From Plenodomus lindquistii (taxonomy: Eukaryota; Ascomycota; Dothideomycetes; Pleosporales; Leptosphaeriaceae), in contig JANUWI010000007.1 in NCBI GenBank assembly GCA_025504975.1, positions 62,001 to 126,000 on the forward strand: a stretch of DNA of 64,000 bases, read 5' to 3'. Below the pieces are notes generated by a model. That model had not been told where the DNA came from, did no database searches, and saw only the letters and a list, made by a program, of their open reading frames with translations. Below, one piece after another: positions 33,521 through 44,848 of the stretch. Positions within the stretch are counted from its first letter, which is position 1. Each line of letters starts with the position of its first letter. Made by a program: the position numbers and the translations under genes.

Positions 33521-35005
33521 CTAGATGCCCAAGACGCTCTTTCTGCCCAACTGGATGCGATGGTCTCTGATAATCGAGCGGTATACTCTGACCTTCATTG
33601 CCTTCTTTCGCATATAGTCTGTTTCATTGCCACGCACGAGTGCCGATGTGGTAGTACCAACCCCACAACAACCCTCTATCGCGCCATCCACCTCCATGTT
33701 TGTGCCCGGCATCAATTGCAAAACATCACCGACGGTGAAGTACATAACCGGCGACTTGAACTCCGACGATGGCTCCACAACCTCAATGGACAGGATCACC
33801 CTGTTCGGGAACGTATCCTTGTGGTTGATGAGGAAGTAGGCGAAGGCTTTGGCATTGGGACTCCCTTCACAAGAGCTGTAATTAGCGTTCCAGTCTCATC
33901 TCAAAAAATCCGAGTCATCCCTCGAGTTGTTCAAAACGTACCTAGAAGCGCCTTCCCCTCAACAGATTGGACATCAAACTTTGCACCCCAACGTGATAGT
34001 ACTTGTCCTGTGCTATCTAGTGCGCGTTTTATAATCGCTAACGTCTCGTCGTTCTCAATGCTCAACGACATGAAGAAATTGATGTGGTGTTGCTGAGTCT
34101 CAGGAACATGTGCTTGCCAGATTGCCCAAAGCAGATCTGAGCTCTGCTTCAGAGCTGGCAGTTGTTCAGGCGGGACGGGAGGGTCGCGATCGAGTGCGCG
34201 GTGCGCAGGAGAGTACCGGGCAAATGTCATGACACCGCCTTGGGCACCATTCACCCCCATCTCGTAGTACCCACCTGTAGCCTGGTTGGTTGTCAATGGG
34301 TCGGCATGTGACGCAACGAGGTACTGCGTGATTAATAAAGATGGAAGGGAAAGAAACACTTACGCGGCGCACAATATCATCTGGACCCACATAAGTCACC
34401 GTGTCCAAGAGTTCGTCATCGTCATCATCGTCGCTTTCGCCTTCGTGGCTTGTTGTCGCGACGGTCCATAGTCCGCCGTTACTCTTCGTTCTATCGGAAT
34501 GGCCTTTGAAACGAAGTAGGTCAGCGATGCCCCAGTCACCGTCGGACTCGAAGTTCCAGTCCGAGTTGTCTTCGCGCATTGTCCAGCCCCACGGCTTCAG
34601 GTCAGCTGCATGTGGCTCTCGTTAGACAAAGTGAATACTAATTGGGACAGTGGGAATGAATATCATACCTAGATTCCAGGCACTTTTTGCGCTGCTCCGA
34701 GGGGGATCATACTCCATCCCTGCATCGCGATCGTTCAAGACCATTGCCCAGAGCAGGGATTGGCCTTTGTTGAAAGCTTTGCACCATGTTTCGGAATCTG
34801 CGGCTGTTGGGGGCTTACCGAGCCAGCCTTGCTGTGGTCGTGGATGGGGGTCGCTCTTAGAAACTGGGCTTGAATCGAAGTGAGTGAAATTTGAGTTTGG
34901 ATTGAGTGAGCTAGGTGTTATAGCATGCAAGGCTGCAGTATCGGTGACCCAAAGGGCGGAGATGAGGCAGATTGTCGCAAAGGCGATACGGACAAGAGGA
35001 CCCAT
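33521..35005 (-). CDS. Secreted protein of unknown function, family member A
   Basis: Unrecognised secreted protein of about 420 aa, one of three related genes in this window. Exons are 34669-35005, 34364-34605, 33942-34281 and 33521-33864, with introns of 63, 82 and 77 nt. A signal peptide (MGPLVRIAFATICLISALW) precedes a variable linker. A shared block follows, with WCKAFNKGQSLLWAMVLND, DAG and PPRSSAKSAW, then WGW just after intron 1. An aspartate run (DDDDDDE) precedes TYVGPDDIVRR. The C-terminal half has RDPPVPPEQLPALKQSSDLL and VEGKALLGSPNAKAFAYFL. No catalytic motif is recognisable. The adjacent gene at 35.5-36.9 kb is a tandem paralogue on the same strand, and the third member lies at 60.9-62.5 kb. 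The frame is intact in all exons. Confidence 0.75.
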
Positions 35006-35487
35006 GACTTTGTGAGCCGAAGAGACGGTAGGGGTTTCGAAGTAGTTTGATGATGAGGTGAGTGATGAAGGGCACTCGTCTATTCCCGAGGGCCACGTTG
35101 GCACGGCCAAAAGACGCGAACGGATCGTAACCCTCACCTTCACTGCGCAACTCAATTTCACCGTTATTGTTCGACTCGACTTCACTGTGCCAGGCCTAGG
35201 ACTCTCAACACAATATCTGTGGCTCACGCACACTTGAACTCCTGCATGTGCAGAGTCGAGAGGAAATTGTTTCGTGACGATCTACTCTGTTCTTTCTATC
35301 ATCGGCTGTACTGCCCCTTTCAAAAAAGACATTTTGTTAGAATAAGCTATTCTATAACAGTATCTAAATTTGCCGTGCCTCGATTTAGGTCAAAGGACCA
35401 GCATCGGGCCTCCCATCAATTCGCAGCAGGTGACTTTAGCCAATGCAGCCTGCCCCACCGTATCCACCCGAGGATTCGTCGATATTA

Positions 35488-36858
35488 TCACAAATTTTGT
35501 TCTCTGGTCCATGAACGTTTCATCTTCTTTGACGGCGTGGGTTTCGGCGGCGGCGGCGGTTTGCGGTTGTTGGGGTACGTCCTTACGTTGAAAAACATGA
35601 CCGGTGACTTGTGACTCGTTAGTCCCTCAAAGACTTCTATCCTGTCAATGATGCGGTTGCCGAAGACATTCTTGTGCTGGATGAGCATGTATGAAAAGGC
35701 TATGGCGTTTGGACTTCCTGTGGTCGTTATCAGCGACTAATAGGCTAATATCTTGAGGTTGTAGATACCTAGGATCGCGCGACCTTCTTCAGATCTTGTA
35801 TCGAAAGATACCGGTGTCTGTGTTAGCTCGCGGTTGGTTTGCTCCAAGGCTCGGCGCAATATTTGCAGAGTGGGTTGGTTCACGATGGAAAGGGTCATGA
35901 AGAACCTGATGTTCTCTTGTTGAGAAACCGGCACATTTCTCTCCCATAATGCCCAGAGCATGTCGGAAGATTGACGTAGAGCAGGGAAGTCACTCGGCGG
36001 AACCGGAGGATCAAGCTTTGCGGCACTGACTTCGCAACCTCGACGCGAGTAAGTCAGAAACCCTGATTATATCGTTAATTGGCATCTAAGTATCGGGAGT
36101 GCGGGATACTACCTCCATCTGGGCCGTTCACACCTAAGATGAACTCAGCACCAGTCACCTGCAACATCAATTAGTAGCTTTGAGTAGCATGGTGAAGAAG
36201 GTGCTTGCCCGACGACGCCTCTCATCTGGGCCTTCGTAGGTCTGCTCGCTTAATGGCTCTTCATTCTCCCACTCATCACCATGGAAAATCTGGGAGACTT
36301 GCCAGTGCCCACCCTTGTTGGTACATTTACTGGAGATGCCCTTGGACCGAAGAAAGGGCCCGATACCCCAGTAGCGATTTGGCCCTCCTTCCAAGTCGCA
36401 ATATTCGTCAAAGGCGCCATCTTCAATTCCCCAACCCCATGAGAAGAGTGAGTCTGTAGTTGTTTAGTGGAATGTGGCAAGCTTGGGTTGCGCGCCGAGT
36501 TCTTACACAGATCCCAGAGACTCCTTGAGGACAGACGTGGGGGACTGAATGTCTGCCCCGCATCTGCATCATTTTATGACATCGCATCCATGAGGGTGAC
36601 TCCCTTGGAGACTGACTTGCACCAGAGTGCCTCGTCTGCGAGCTCAGGAATAGGCTCGCCCGGTGTCCAAGCTGCTTGAACATCGTCTCCAAGATCACCG
36701 CAACAAGAATCACTTGCGAGACTCAGGTTTGTGGCAGGTAGGCGCTGTGGAGTCGCATTGAGCGAATTGCTAGATGCATCACGACGTGCGAAGGCGAACA
36801 GGCTGGTGAATGCCAGCAACAAGTAAGTGAGTCGCATGACAGATACCGGCGGTATCAT
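35488..36858 (-). pseudogene. Secreted protein family member B, with in-frame stop
   Basis: Tandem paralogue of the 33.5-35.0 kb gene. Five exons (36507-36858, 36209-36453, 36113-36158, 35769-36062, 35488-35717) join to 389 codons in one frame. A TAA at 36574-36576 interrupts exon 1 just after the conserved WCKSVSKGVTLMDAMS. Downstream sequence still aligns with member A: NDADAG, PPRLSSRSLWDL, FSWGWGIE, PPVPPSDFPALRQSSDMLWAL and EEGRAILGSPNAIAFSYML. The N-terminus is a good signal peptide. The second intron (36159-36208) appears to use a GC donor (GCAAGC). The shared first and last intron positions confirm common origin. It is probably a recent pseudogene, since only one lesion is visible; a sequencing error is the alternative. 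Confidence 0.7.
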
Positions 36859-37993
36859 GATCTTGAGTTGGAAGAATCCCTGCCGAGAATGAAGGAAGGG
36901 CCTCGTCGAAGTTATAGTACGAGAGGTGAACTTGATCCGTATCCAAAGTCGAGTAGCGCATGGATACGTTGTATGACCCCTGGGTGAAGATGCTTTGTCA
37001 CCACCAGCTGCATCTCCGCCCTGACCGCCTTACAGCTTGCTATCCTACACAGACCATCAGCATTACTAATCTCTGCGATAGATCTCAAGCATCTGCAAAT
37101 ACCTGTGGGGCACAATGAGCCATTTCAAGGTCAATAGTTCCTCAGCACTATGGTTTCAAGTCCACCTCGAGGAGACACATGTGTATGCTAGCGTTTGCTT
37201 CTCGAGTTGTGATCTTCGTTTGCAGTGTAACTTGGGGTACGGTCATTAGACTGATCCTGTATCATTATCTAAGATACCTGCGAAACGTCTGGTTTCCCAA
37301 CATTCAACGGTGACAATCGCACTTCCAGCCGTATTAATCGAGGCATAGCAAACGCGACCGTCCTAGTCTTCGCAATCGAAGTATCATGGTTGTATATTAG
37401 TATGCAGGCTGCAGCTTCTCATTTGACTTTACATAGATCTTGCAAGCTACTATAGTTCGAAGACCTGAACCTTGCACATACAAAAACCAACCTCATCAGA
37501 CCTTCGAATCAAGCGTGAGATCCTTCAATAAAACAACGCTTGCTTGTCCTGATGCCTTGAGCATTTTCCTCCTAGTGATATCTGGCTCTCTCATCGATAT
37601 CCCGTTGAACACATCATATTGTGGTATAGTACATCCGCCCACAGATTCTACGCAACGTCAGAGGTGAAGTCACGCTCCGGTGTAGTCTCCTGTCTCGAGC
37701 TCCAGCAGCATACGACAAACGAAGCTAATCAAGACATCACGGGCTATTTGGGTCGGTCGTTCGAAGTGGGGCAATTAGATCCTAGCTCAGCAAAGAGGTC
37801 ATCGTGACAGGAGCAGTGGGACAAGTGAAGGAAGTACAGACCGTCCACTAGCGTTACTCAAAGTACCACACCTGCCAGGTATAAGAGCTTCACCTGACTT
37901 CACTCAGCCCACCGAACCTTCAATCCTCTACACTTTCGATCACCAAGTGCATTAACCGCCCTCTATTATTTACACCATAGAACACCTGCCGCC
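36859..37993. other. Intergenic region, no gene recognised
   Basis: About 1.1 kb between the secreted paralogue B and the repeat-module protein. No supported gene, repeat or RNA was seen. Confidence 0.4.
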
Positions 37994-39681
37994 ATGCGAC
38001 TATCGACCATCATCACATACCTTCTAGTCAGCAGTATTGCCGTACTCTGTACTCCAATCACGTCTGCATTGGTCTCTCGCGGTGATGCTGGTTCCGTGAC
38101 CGACGTTTCAGGGAAACGTTATGCGCTCTATAATACCGGCGACAACGGAATTCGCATCATTACCAACGAGATCAATGGCGACTTCATGAAGCCCATCGGC
38201 TACAGCATCAGCGCAAATCATACTTGCAAGTTCTGGAGGTAATAACGTTTGCACCATCGTACTATACTGAAGTCTTATGCTCACCTCGCTCTAGTGAGGC
38301 TACCCGTGGCGTTGGCTATCTCATTGGCGAGTTTACAGGTCCTGTGCAATCCAAGTTTGGCGCCGCGGACTGGGCTGCGTTCTTCGAGTGCTGGGACCCG
38401 TCAAAGAGGACCAAAGCTGCGCGCTCTCTCCTAGCTGTGCATGGCCCCGTTGGAAATGTCGTTGACGTCAACGGCGCGGTCATGATGCTCCAGGTGAAGG
38501 ACGATATCTCCATTCTCGGCAAGAAAGGGGACTACTATCACCCGAAAGGCCTGAACATCGCAGAAGGCTATCAGTGCGAGTTCTACATGTAAGTCAAGTT
38601 TCGCAAATACCCCTTCGAGACCTTCCCTAACGCTCCTGATTAGTGATTACAGTATAGGTGAACGCGCCCAGGCTGGGAAATGGCAAGGGCCGGCTGACTA
38701 CACCTTTGGCGATGTCTTTGACGATGATGCCCGATCCACTGCACTTTACAAGTGTTTTGAGATATCCGAAGAGTCTCGGTCATTGCAAATGGCGAGGAAG
38801 GCTTCGTCCATAGGAAACAGGACAGCTGGTGAGGTCATGAGCGTCGAAGGCGAGACCTTTAAGTTCAAGATAAGCAACAGCCTGGAGGACGTGGCCATAG
38901 TCGGTGGCAACAAGACTGGCTTCACACCTGGAAAATACGTCATCAAGGTTCTCCACCAGTGCCAGATGTGGTTGTAAGTGAAATACCAGTACGAGGATGG
39001 CTCTTTGCAAAGTGCTAACATCCTTTCGCAGCCAGCCTGTCGGTCAAGCTGTTGTTTATTACAACACGTTTTACGGTCCCTACAAGGACGACTTCAAGTT
39101 TCTTTTCGACAACTTCGCGAACCCGACTATATTCTACGGCTGTATTGATATCAGCAAGGGCCCAAGCGGCATGGCTTTTGACGCAGGACACGGGATGTTT
39201 CCACTCGTTTCTCAGGACGATTACGCGCCCCTTGCGCGAAACGGCACAGACTTCAAGCCGGACCACGCATTCGTAGACGAAGGCTATACCTGCGACTTTG
39301 CCTGGTATGTGCCCCATCACTTTGTCGACGTCGTCATTGGCTTCATTGCGCTAACCCCCCACTTAGCAAAGATGCAGATAGCAGCTATATGGATGTAATG
39401 GCCAGTATTCAGGGACAATCTAACCAGCCGATCGCGTGGGACAGTGACCATGCTGGATGGTATAAGTGTAGGGCCACCAACACTGATTGAGCTTACATGC
39501 CCTCGTGTTGCGCAGTGTTGGCGCCTTGACGGGTGAGGAGCTGATAATCGGAAATGCTTTTGGAGGTAGCACCTTGCGTGTTGTGAATGGCCTACTTGTA
39601 AGAAACGGGAAATTGCTTTTGAAGATGGTCCGACAGTATGGAGACCCATTCGGAAGCCAAGACATGCATTATGTTGTCTGA
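37994..39681 (+). CDS. Secreted repeat protein built of exon-sized modules
   Basis: Unrecognised secreted protein of about 466 aa. The signal peptide is MRLSTIITYLLVSSIAVLC. Six exons: 37994-38238, 38295-38588, 38644-38973, 39032-39304, 39367-39459 and 39516-39681. Introns are 55-62 nt and all in phase 2. Each of exons 1-4 ends two or three codons after a Cys-aromatic signature (TCKFW, QCEFY, QCQMW, TCDFA). Exons 2-4 share the pattern GPxxxxF, then an aromatic-x-C core (FFECWD, LYKCFE, FYGCID), a Gly-rich turn and the closing Cys. It therefore looks like three full modules, one N-terminal partial and one C-terminal divergent module. Two cysteines per full module suggest one disulphide each. 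The exon 3 acceptor is ambiguous (38643 or 38652; both keep frame). No domain is recognised. Confidence 0.7.
38295..39304 (+). repeat. Three tandem protein modules of about 90-110 aa (exons 2, 3, 4)
   Basis: Exons 2, 3 and 4 of the secreted protein each encode one diverged copy of the same module, with landmarks GPxxxxF ... C[WFI][DE] ... C-x-[FM]-[YWA]. Symmetric 2-2 intron phases would allow duplication of a whole exon without frame change. Similarity is by eye and low, so the repeat is ancient. Confidence 0.55.
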
Positions 39682-41423
39682 ATGATAATGAGGTGTAGTA
39701 GCGATGGTTTGATACGATTACTCAAGCACCCGCTCAACATAATGCTCAGTTCGTTTCACGTGTCTCAAGAAACTTTAAACTATTCCCACTACGCACACTC
39801 TTACTTTGTTCGTGCGATCACCCAGCGCTCTTCCTCAGTAGAATTCAGTTCAAGCCTGGCAGATGTTCATACAATGCTTACACCATTTCACAGTGTTCGT
39901 GGCGTTGTTTCTCGACTTCTCGGCAGGAACCGTCCCTGCTGGCTGAGACTTCATCGTAGATTGAGTACCAGGTTATTGGACGCCTTGATCGGGCTGGTCA
40001 GGTGCAGATTACTGGAAGCACTGAATTGTCGTGCGGATACTAATTATTGTTGCTCGTTGAACGGATGTCGATGCAGAGAAGAAAATGGGCTTGATCGTTC
40101 AATTGGGGAGGAGATGTGGTGTGCTCAACGACTGAATTCGTCTCAGCGCTTTGATATGCTCAACGTAAATTATACTCCATCTTATGGCTGACGCGCATCT
40201 GCAATGATGAAGTTCCGAAAAGATAATGGTCGAACAGGGTAGGGTGACACAAACACCATTTACCCGGTCGAAAGGTCTACTCCAAATATATGTAACGTAG
40301 GCCAATGGTGGCCAACACTCTACACATGACCAGATTCAGCGCATATGTAAGACGTTGTTAGGGGAGCTCTTGTCGATCTTCCCCTGATCCTGGCGCATAC
40401 GCTAAGCACTCAAGCTTGGTCAGTGGACCTGACTGTGCCGTCTCCTCACGTGTGAGCTTTGAGGTTGGCCTCTCATTGCTACTGCAGTGCAGACCTAACA
40501 ATCGATGCGAAAGGGAGCGTCCGTTCGTTATGCTTGGATAAAGAAAGTGACTGGATATTACGAGTCTCGAGACTCACTTTTTGAACTCCGGTAAGGTACT
40601 AGGATGAGACAGTGCGTAATGCCTCATAGAGAATAACTTACCACTTGCTCTTTCATATGGTTCCCTGCCCCATGGCCAGATAAAGTGGGTGGAGTGAAGC
40701 GCGCAGCATTGAAGACGACTCAGTCATCGAAGAAGGTGGGGTGCGCACCTGGCTGGTCCCCAAGTTCGCCACTTCCAACTTTCCATTTCACTCCAACACC
40801 ATCTCGATTCCTTGTTCCTCCATGTTTCAACACAACGTTCCGCAGGTGCATAGATTCGCGTCCATGCTTCCTATCTGTACAGCGCACTGGGGATGCCGTT
40901 ACACTATACTGACAGCGGCTAGCCGCGCCTACTGACTGCAGCCATTCACACCTCACCAACAAGGCCCCTCGGCTCGCATCCTTGTAGTCCTGTAACATGA
41001 TAGCAGAACTGGAGCAGAATATTCCACGAAAGAACACACATCACCGCAGGAATGCAGTTCGCTTGCGTCGGCGTCAAGTTTGATGGCCAAGTTTCCAAGT
41101 AACAGCGATTGTTTGTGCTTTGGACGCGTAGGGTGTGAAAGAGGTGGTATGGCCCTGTTAGAAAGGTCATCGCTTCACTCGTTTACGAAATGCGTTGCCT
41201 TCAATATTGCTTTCTCCGAGCTGCCCTTCCTTGCTCTGATTCAATATTCTTCTAGCCTTATTCCGAGCATTGCTACGATCGATTTTAGGTTGTTCACGAG
41301 AAAGGCAACAAACTCACCTATCATTGACATCAGCAAACTCCTCGTCGCCACAACGTACTCTTTGTACAAAACCCTCCACTTTGGGAGCACCAATCTCACC
41401 TGGCGCTTCAGCTCCCTACAGCA
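39682..41423. other. Intergenic region, no gene recognised
   Basis: About 1.7 kb, the longest gene-poor stretch in the window. Several open frames of 60-170 codons (for example 39682-40191) lack recognisable features, signal peptides or joinable exons. No transposon terminal repeats were noticed. Confidence 0.4.
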
Positions 41424-42891
41424 ATGGGCAACACGTCCAGCAGCCCCGCGCAGAAATGCATCTCAGCCGCCTTCGACGGCCACAAGGACCTCGTCGCTTT
41501 CAAATCAGCACCCTTCTACCAACTCACCCACGTAAAGCCCTACAACCTCGGTAACCCCTCCACACCGATTGCCATCACATACCCCGATACAACCGCCCAG
41601 ATCGCCGCGATTGTAAAGTGTGCCGCAGACAACAGCCTCAGGGTGCAAGCTCGCAGTGGCGGCCACTCGTATGCAAATTACGCCCTCGGCGGCGGCCAAG
41701 GTGACACCATCGTCGTGGACCTCAAGAACTTCCGGCAATTCAGCATGGACAAGACGAACTGGAAGGCCACCATCGGCGCGGGCACCCTCCTCGGCGACGT
41801 CACAAAGCAGCTACATGAAAACGGGAAGCGCGCCATGGCCCACGGTACATGTCCACAGGTCGGAATTGGGGGGCACGCAACAATCGGCGGCCTAGGCCCT
41901 TCAAGTCGACTGTGGGGATCTGCGCTGGACCATATAGAAGAGGTGGAAGTTGTGCTTGCAAATTCGAGCATTGTGCGTGCATCCACTGCTCAAAACGCCG
42001 ATGTCTTCTTCGCTATTAAAGGCGCCGCAGCCGGATTCGGCATCGTGACAGAATTCAAAGTGCGGACGCAGGCTGAGCCCGAAGAAGCGGTGCTGTACTC
42101 GTACAACTTCCACGGCGGCGACGCCTAGTCCAAAGCCAACGCCTTCAAGCAGTGGCAAGCCCTCATTTCCGACCCACAGCTAAGCAGAAAATTCGCAAGC
42201 CAGTTCATCTTGACTGAACAATTTGGCGCCATCGTCACGGAAACCTTCTTCGGCAGCCAGGCGGAATATGACGCCCTCAACATCTCGGCGCGGCTACCGA
42301 GTAAAGACGAAGACGTCTTTGTGCTAGACGACTGGCTGGGTGTAGTAGGCCATTGGACAGAAGACGTTGCTCTCGAGATCGTGGGTGGAATACAGAGCAA
42401 CTTTTACGCGAAATCGGTTGCATACACGGAGAACAACATCATACCCGACGACGGCGTGGATAAATTATTCGAATACATTGATTCAGCGGATAAAGGCGGT
42501 GCGCTGTGGTTTGTCATTTGGGATCTCGAAGGCGGCGCGATCAACGATGTCCCTGGCAATGCGACGGCATATGGACATCGTGACGCGCTGTTTTATCACC
42601 AGGCGTATGCGGTGAATCTGCTGGGCAAAGTCGGCGACAAGACGAACAAGTTTCTCAGCGGCGTGAATGAGGCGGTGCAGTTTGCGCTATCAGATCACAA
42701 GTTGGGCGCCTATGCGGGCTACGTGGATGCAGCGCTGGGCGGTGGTGATGCGAGTGCGAAGCTGTACTGGGGGGATTAACGTGAAGAGGTTGCGGGACAT
42801 CAAAGCGCAGGTTGATCCTGGGGATGTACTTTCGAATCCACATAGTATACGTCCAGAAAAACAGTCGGTCAAGGCGCGGGCAGCGTATTAG
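41424..42891 (+). pseudogene. BBE-like FAD-linked oxidoreductase, disrupted
   Basis: Intronless remnant of a berberine-bridge-enzyme-like flavoprotein. The FAD-binding (PCMH) domain is well preserved: RSGGHSYANYALGGG, whose His (about residue 81) is the usual 8-alpha-histidyl FAD anchor, and HGTCPQVGIGGHATIGG, whose Cys (about 143) is the usual 6-S-cysteinyl anchor. Together they indicate bicovalent FAD attachment in the ancestor. A TAG at 42126-42128 (codon 235) stops the frame in the middle. The same frame then resumes for about 216 codons. Near 42775 an extra T shifts the frame just before the family's C-terminal block (VKRLRDIKAQVDPGDVLSNP). Two independent lesions make this a probable pseudogene. 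No signal peptide is evident at the start MGNTSSSPAQKC. Such enzymes often oxidise sugars or secondary metabolites. Confidence 0.8.
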
Positions 42892-43375
42892 GAAGTCGCT
42901 CGCTACGTGGCATCCCGATTCTTCTTCTCATCTCATTTTGACGATTGTGTCATGGTAGGGACCGTGTGTATAGGTTGCAAGGACGTGGTGAATAGCTCTT
43001 TGATGGGAAAAGATATTGAGATTGAGCTATTTATTAAGTAAATCAACGACACAAGTTATGCCGAAAGTAATCTTCTTCGGGTCCTGCAAAATGACCATGT
43101 CGATGTTGGTGGAACAATCACAGCGTAAACCTCTCAAGGCGACTAATGTGAAGAGAGCACGGACCATGCCCATCGTCCATCTCGCCTCTGATTCGCCGCT
43201 ATCTTCATATGCATCTTCTACTCCTGGTCTGTACTCAAGATCGGACATCCCGATTCCAGGACTCGTTCTACTCGCAATTTAGCGTCACAACTGCAGTCTG
43301 CATCTCTTCCTTCTCAACAATATAGGAGCCAGATAGCAAGAGCTAGGAAACCTACCATCTGGCAACCCTTGGAAG
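42892..43375. other. Intergenic region, possible small ORF only
   Basis: About 480 bp between the BBE remnant and the SDR gene. A 73-codon minus-strand ORF (43027-43248, start MSDLEYRPGVEDAYED) lies divergent to the SDR but has no recognised homology. I do not support it as a gene without transcript data. Confidence 0.4.
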
Positions 43376-44522
43376 ATGCGTCCACGCCATGTGCTCATCA
43401 CAGGAGGAAGTCGTGGCATCGGTCTCGCCATTGCGCAACTCTTCGCCAAGAACAAGTACCGCTGCACACTCATCTCACGTTCAGAAGACGATTTGAAGAA
43501 AGCACTTGCGACTCTAACACCTCTGCCCTCATCATCAGCATCATCATCATCGTCACCACCATCATCAACAGACTCTTCCAGCTCAACACCCTCATCCAGC
43601 AAACAACTATCAAACCACCACCACGCATACATTCCCGCCTCCATCTCCACCCCAGACTTCTGGTCCACCTCCACAACTTCATTGCCATCCTACCTGCCCA
43701 AACCCCCGCGCAAAGAGCCAAATCACCCCTCACACATTGACGTGTTGGTAAATTGTGCAGGCATAACACAAGCTAGTCTCTTCACGCGCACATCTGCCGA
43801 GGATCTCGATGCCATACTCGCTACGAATCTGACCAGCGTAATGCTGGGTACAAGATTTCTGCTGCGGAATGGGTATTTGCGTAAATCTATTACCGCTTCT
43901 CGTGCAGTAGTAGTAGAAGAAGAAGAAGGAGGAGGAGGAGGAGGAGTAGGAACTGGAACAGAAACTGGAGGTGGACATGCAGGCGTAACCCAAGAACAAG
44001 GCAAAGCGACAGCACCACCAACACAAACACAAACACAAACTACGCCTGCAATAATCAACATAGCAAGTCTCCTCGGTACCCATGGCGGGCACGGCGCGGT
44101 GGTGTATGCAGCTTCCAAGGCTGGATTACTAGGCTTCACGCGCGCATTGGCGAGTGAATATGCAAGTCACGGTGTGCGTGTCAACGCCGTGGTGCCGGGG
44201 TATGTAGACACGGGCATGACGAAAGGTACCGTGGCTCATTCATCTCCTTCTTTGCTTGTCTGTCTGCTTCCTCGCGTTGAGGGACAAAAAGGACATACAT
44301 GTATACCTAAACACCCAACCAACCAAAAAGAAAATAAAATAAAAAAACTCACTAATATGCCTTGGCTTTTCAGATCTCAACAATACACAATTATCCCAAC
44401 GCATCCCCCTAGGCCGCTTCGCGCACCCCCACGAAATCGCCGCCGCAGCACTATTCCTCGCGCAAAACGAGTATGCGCATAATTGCGTGGTCAATCTCGA
44501 TGGCGGACTCAGTGCTATTTGA
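43376..44522 (+). CDS. SDR-family 3-oxoacyl-[acyl-carrier-protein] reductase-like protein with low-complexity inserts
   Basis: NADPH-dependent short-chain dehydrogenase resembling fungal OAR1/FabG. Exons 43376-44225 and 44374-44522 flank a 148-nt intron, giving 332 aa. The Rossmann start is HVLITGGSRGIGLAIAQLF. NCAG is in VLVNCAGITQ, the catalytic Ser in IINIASLLGTHGG, YxxxK in VVYAASKAGLLGF, and VNAVVPGYVDTGM follows. The second exon supplies the usual C-terminus (PLGRFAHPHEIAAAALFLAQ ... NLDGG). The body is inflated by a Ser/Pro-rich insert (about residues 50-75, encoded by TCA/ATC repeats) and a Glu/Gly then Thr/Gln insert (about 183-223). These inserts probably form surface loops and arose by triplet expansion. 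OAR1 acts in mitochondrial fatty-acid synthesis, but no obvious presequence is seen here. Confidence 0.82.
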
Positions 44523-44570
44523 GAAACCCTATCATGATTACTACGTGCGATCCTTTGGTCGCTGGAATCA

Positions 44571-44592
44571 TCCGTCCGTCCGTCCGTCCGTC
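44571..44592. repeat. (TCCG)n microsatellite
   Basis: About five and a half perfect copies of a TCCG tetranucleotide just downstream of the SDR gene. Confidence 0.9.
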
Positions 44593-44829
44593 CTCTCGCC
44601 GAAGTTTCTTCTTATGTACTATATGACAGTGGGTTGGATTTGGATTTGATTGGGATTTATATGCTATATGTGGAAGCCGCAATAAAAAAGGGGAACGAGG
44701 TATATCCTTACTACCCTGTCTTATCCAATCCGATCCATTCGGTTCGGTTCTGCGCCGTGTGAGAAACGCCGGGGAACGCTGCTGCTGATGGTGTGCGTTC
44801 TTTGTACGTGTATAGTCTATAATACAACG

Positions 44830-44848
44830 GAGAGAGAGAGAGAGAGAG
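44830..44848. repeat. (GA)n microsatellite
   Basis: About nine uninterrupted GA dinucleotides in the intergenic region between the SDR and UBA2 3' ends. Confidence 0.9.

Noticed and set aside
39682..40191. 170-codon ORF in the 1.7-kb gene-poor gap
   Set aside because: Starts immediately after the preceding gene's stop, irregular composition, no recognisable features.
43027..43248. 73-codon minus-strand ORF starting MSDLEYRPGVEDAYED
   Set aside because: No homology or domain recognised, and no splice extension; kept only as a possibility.
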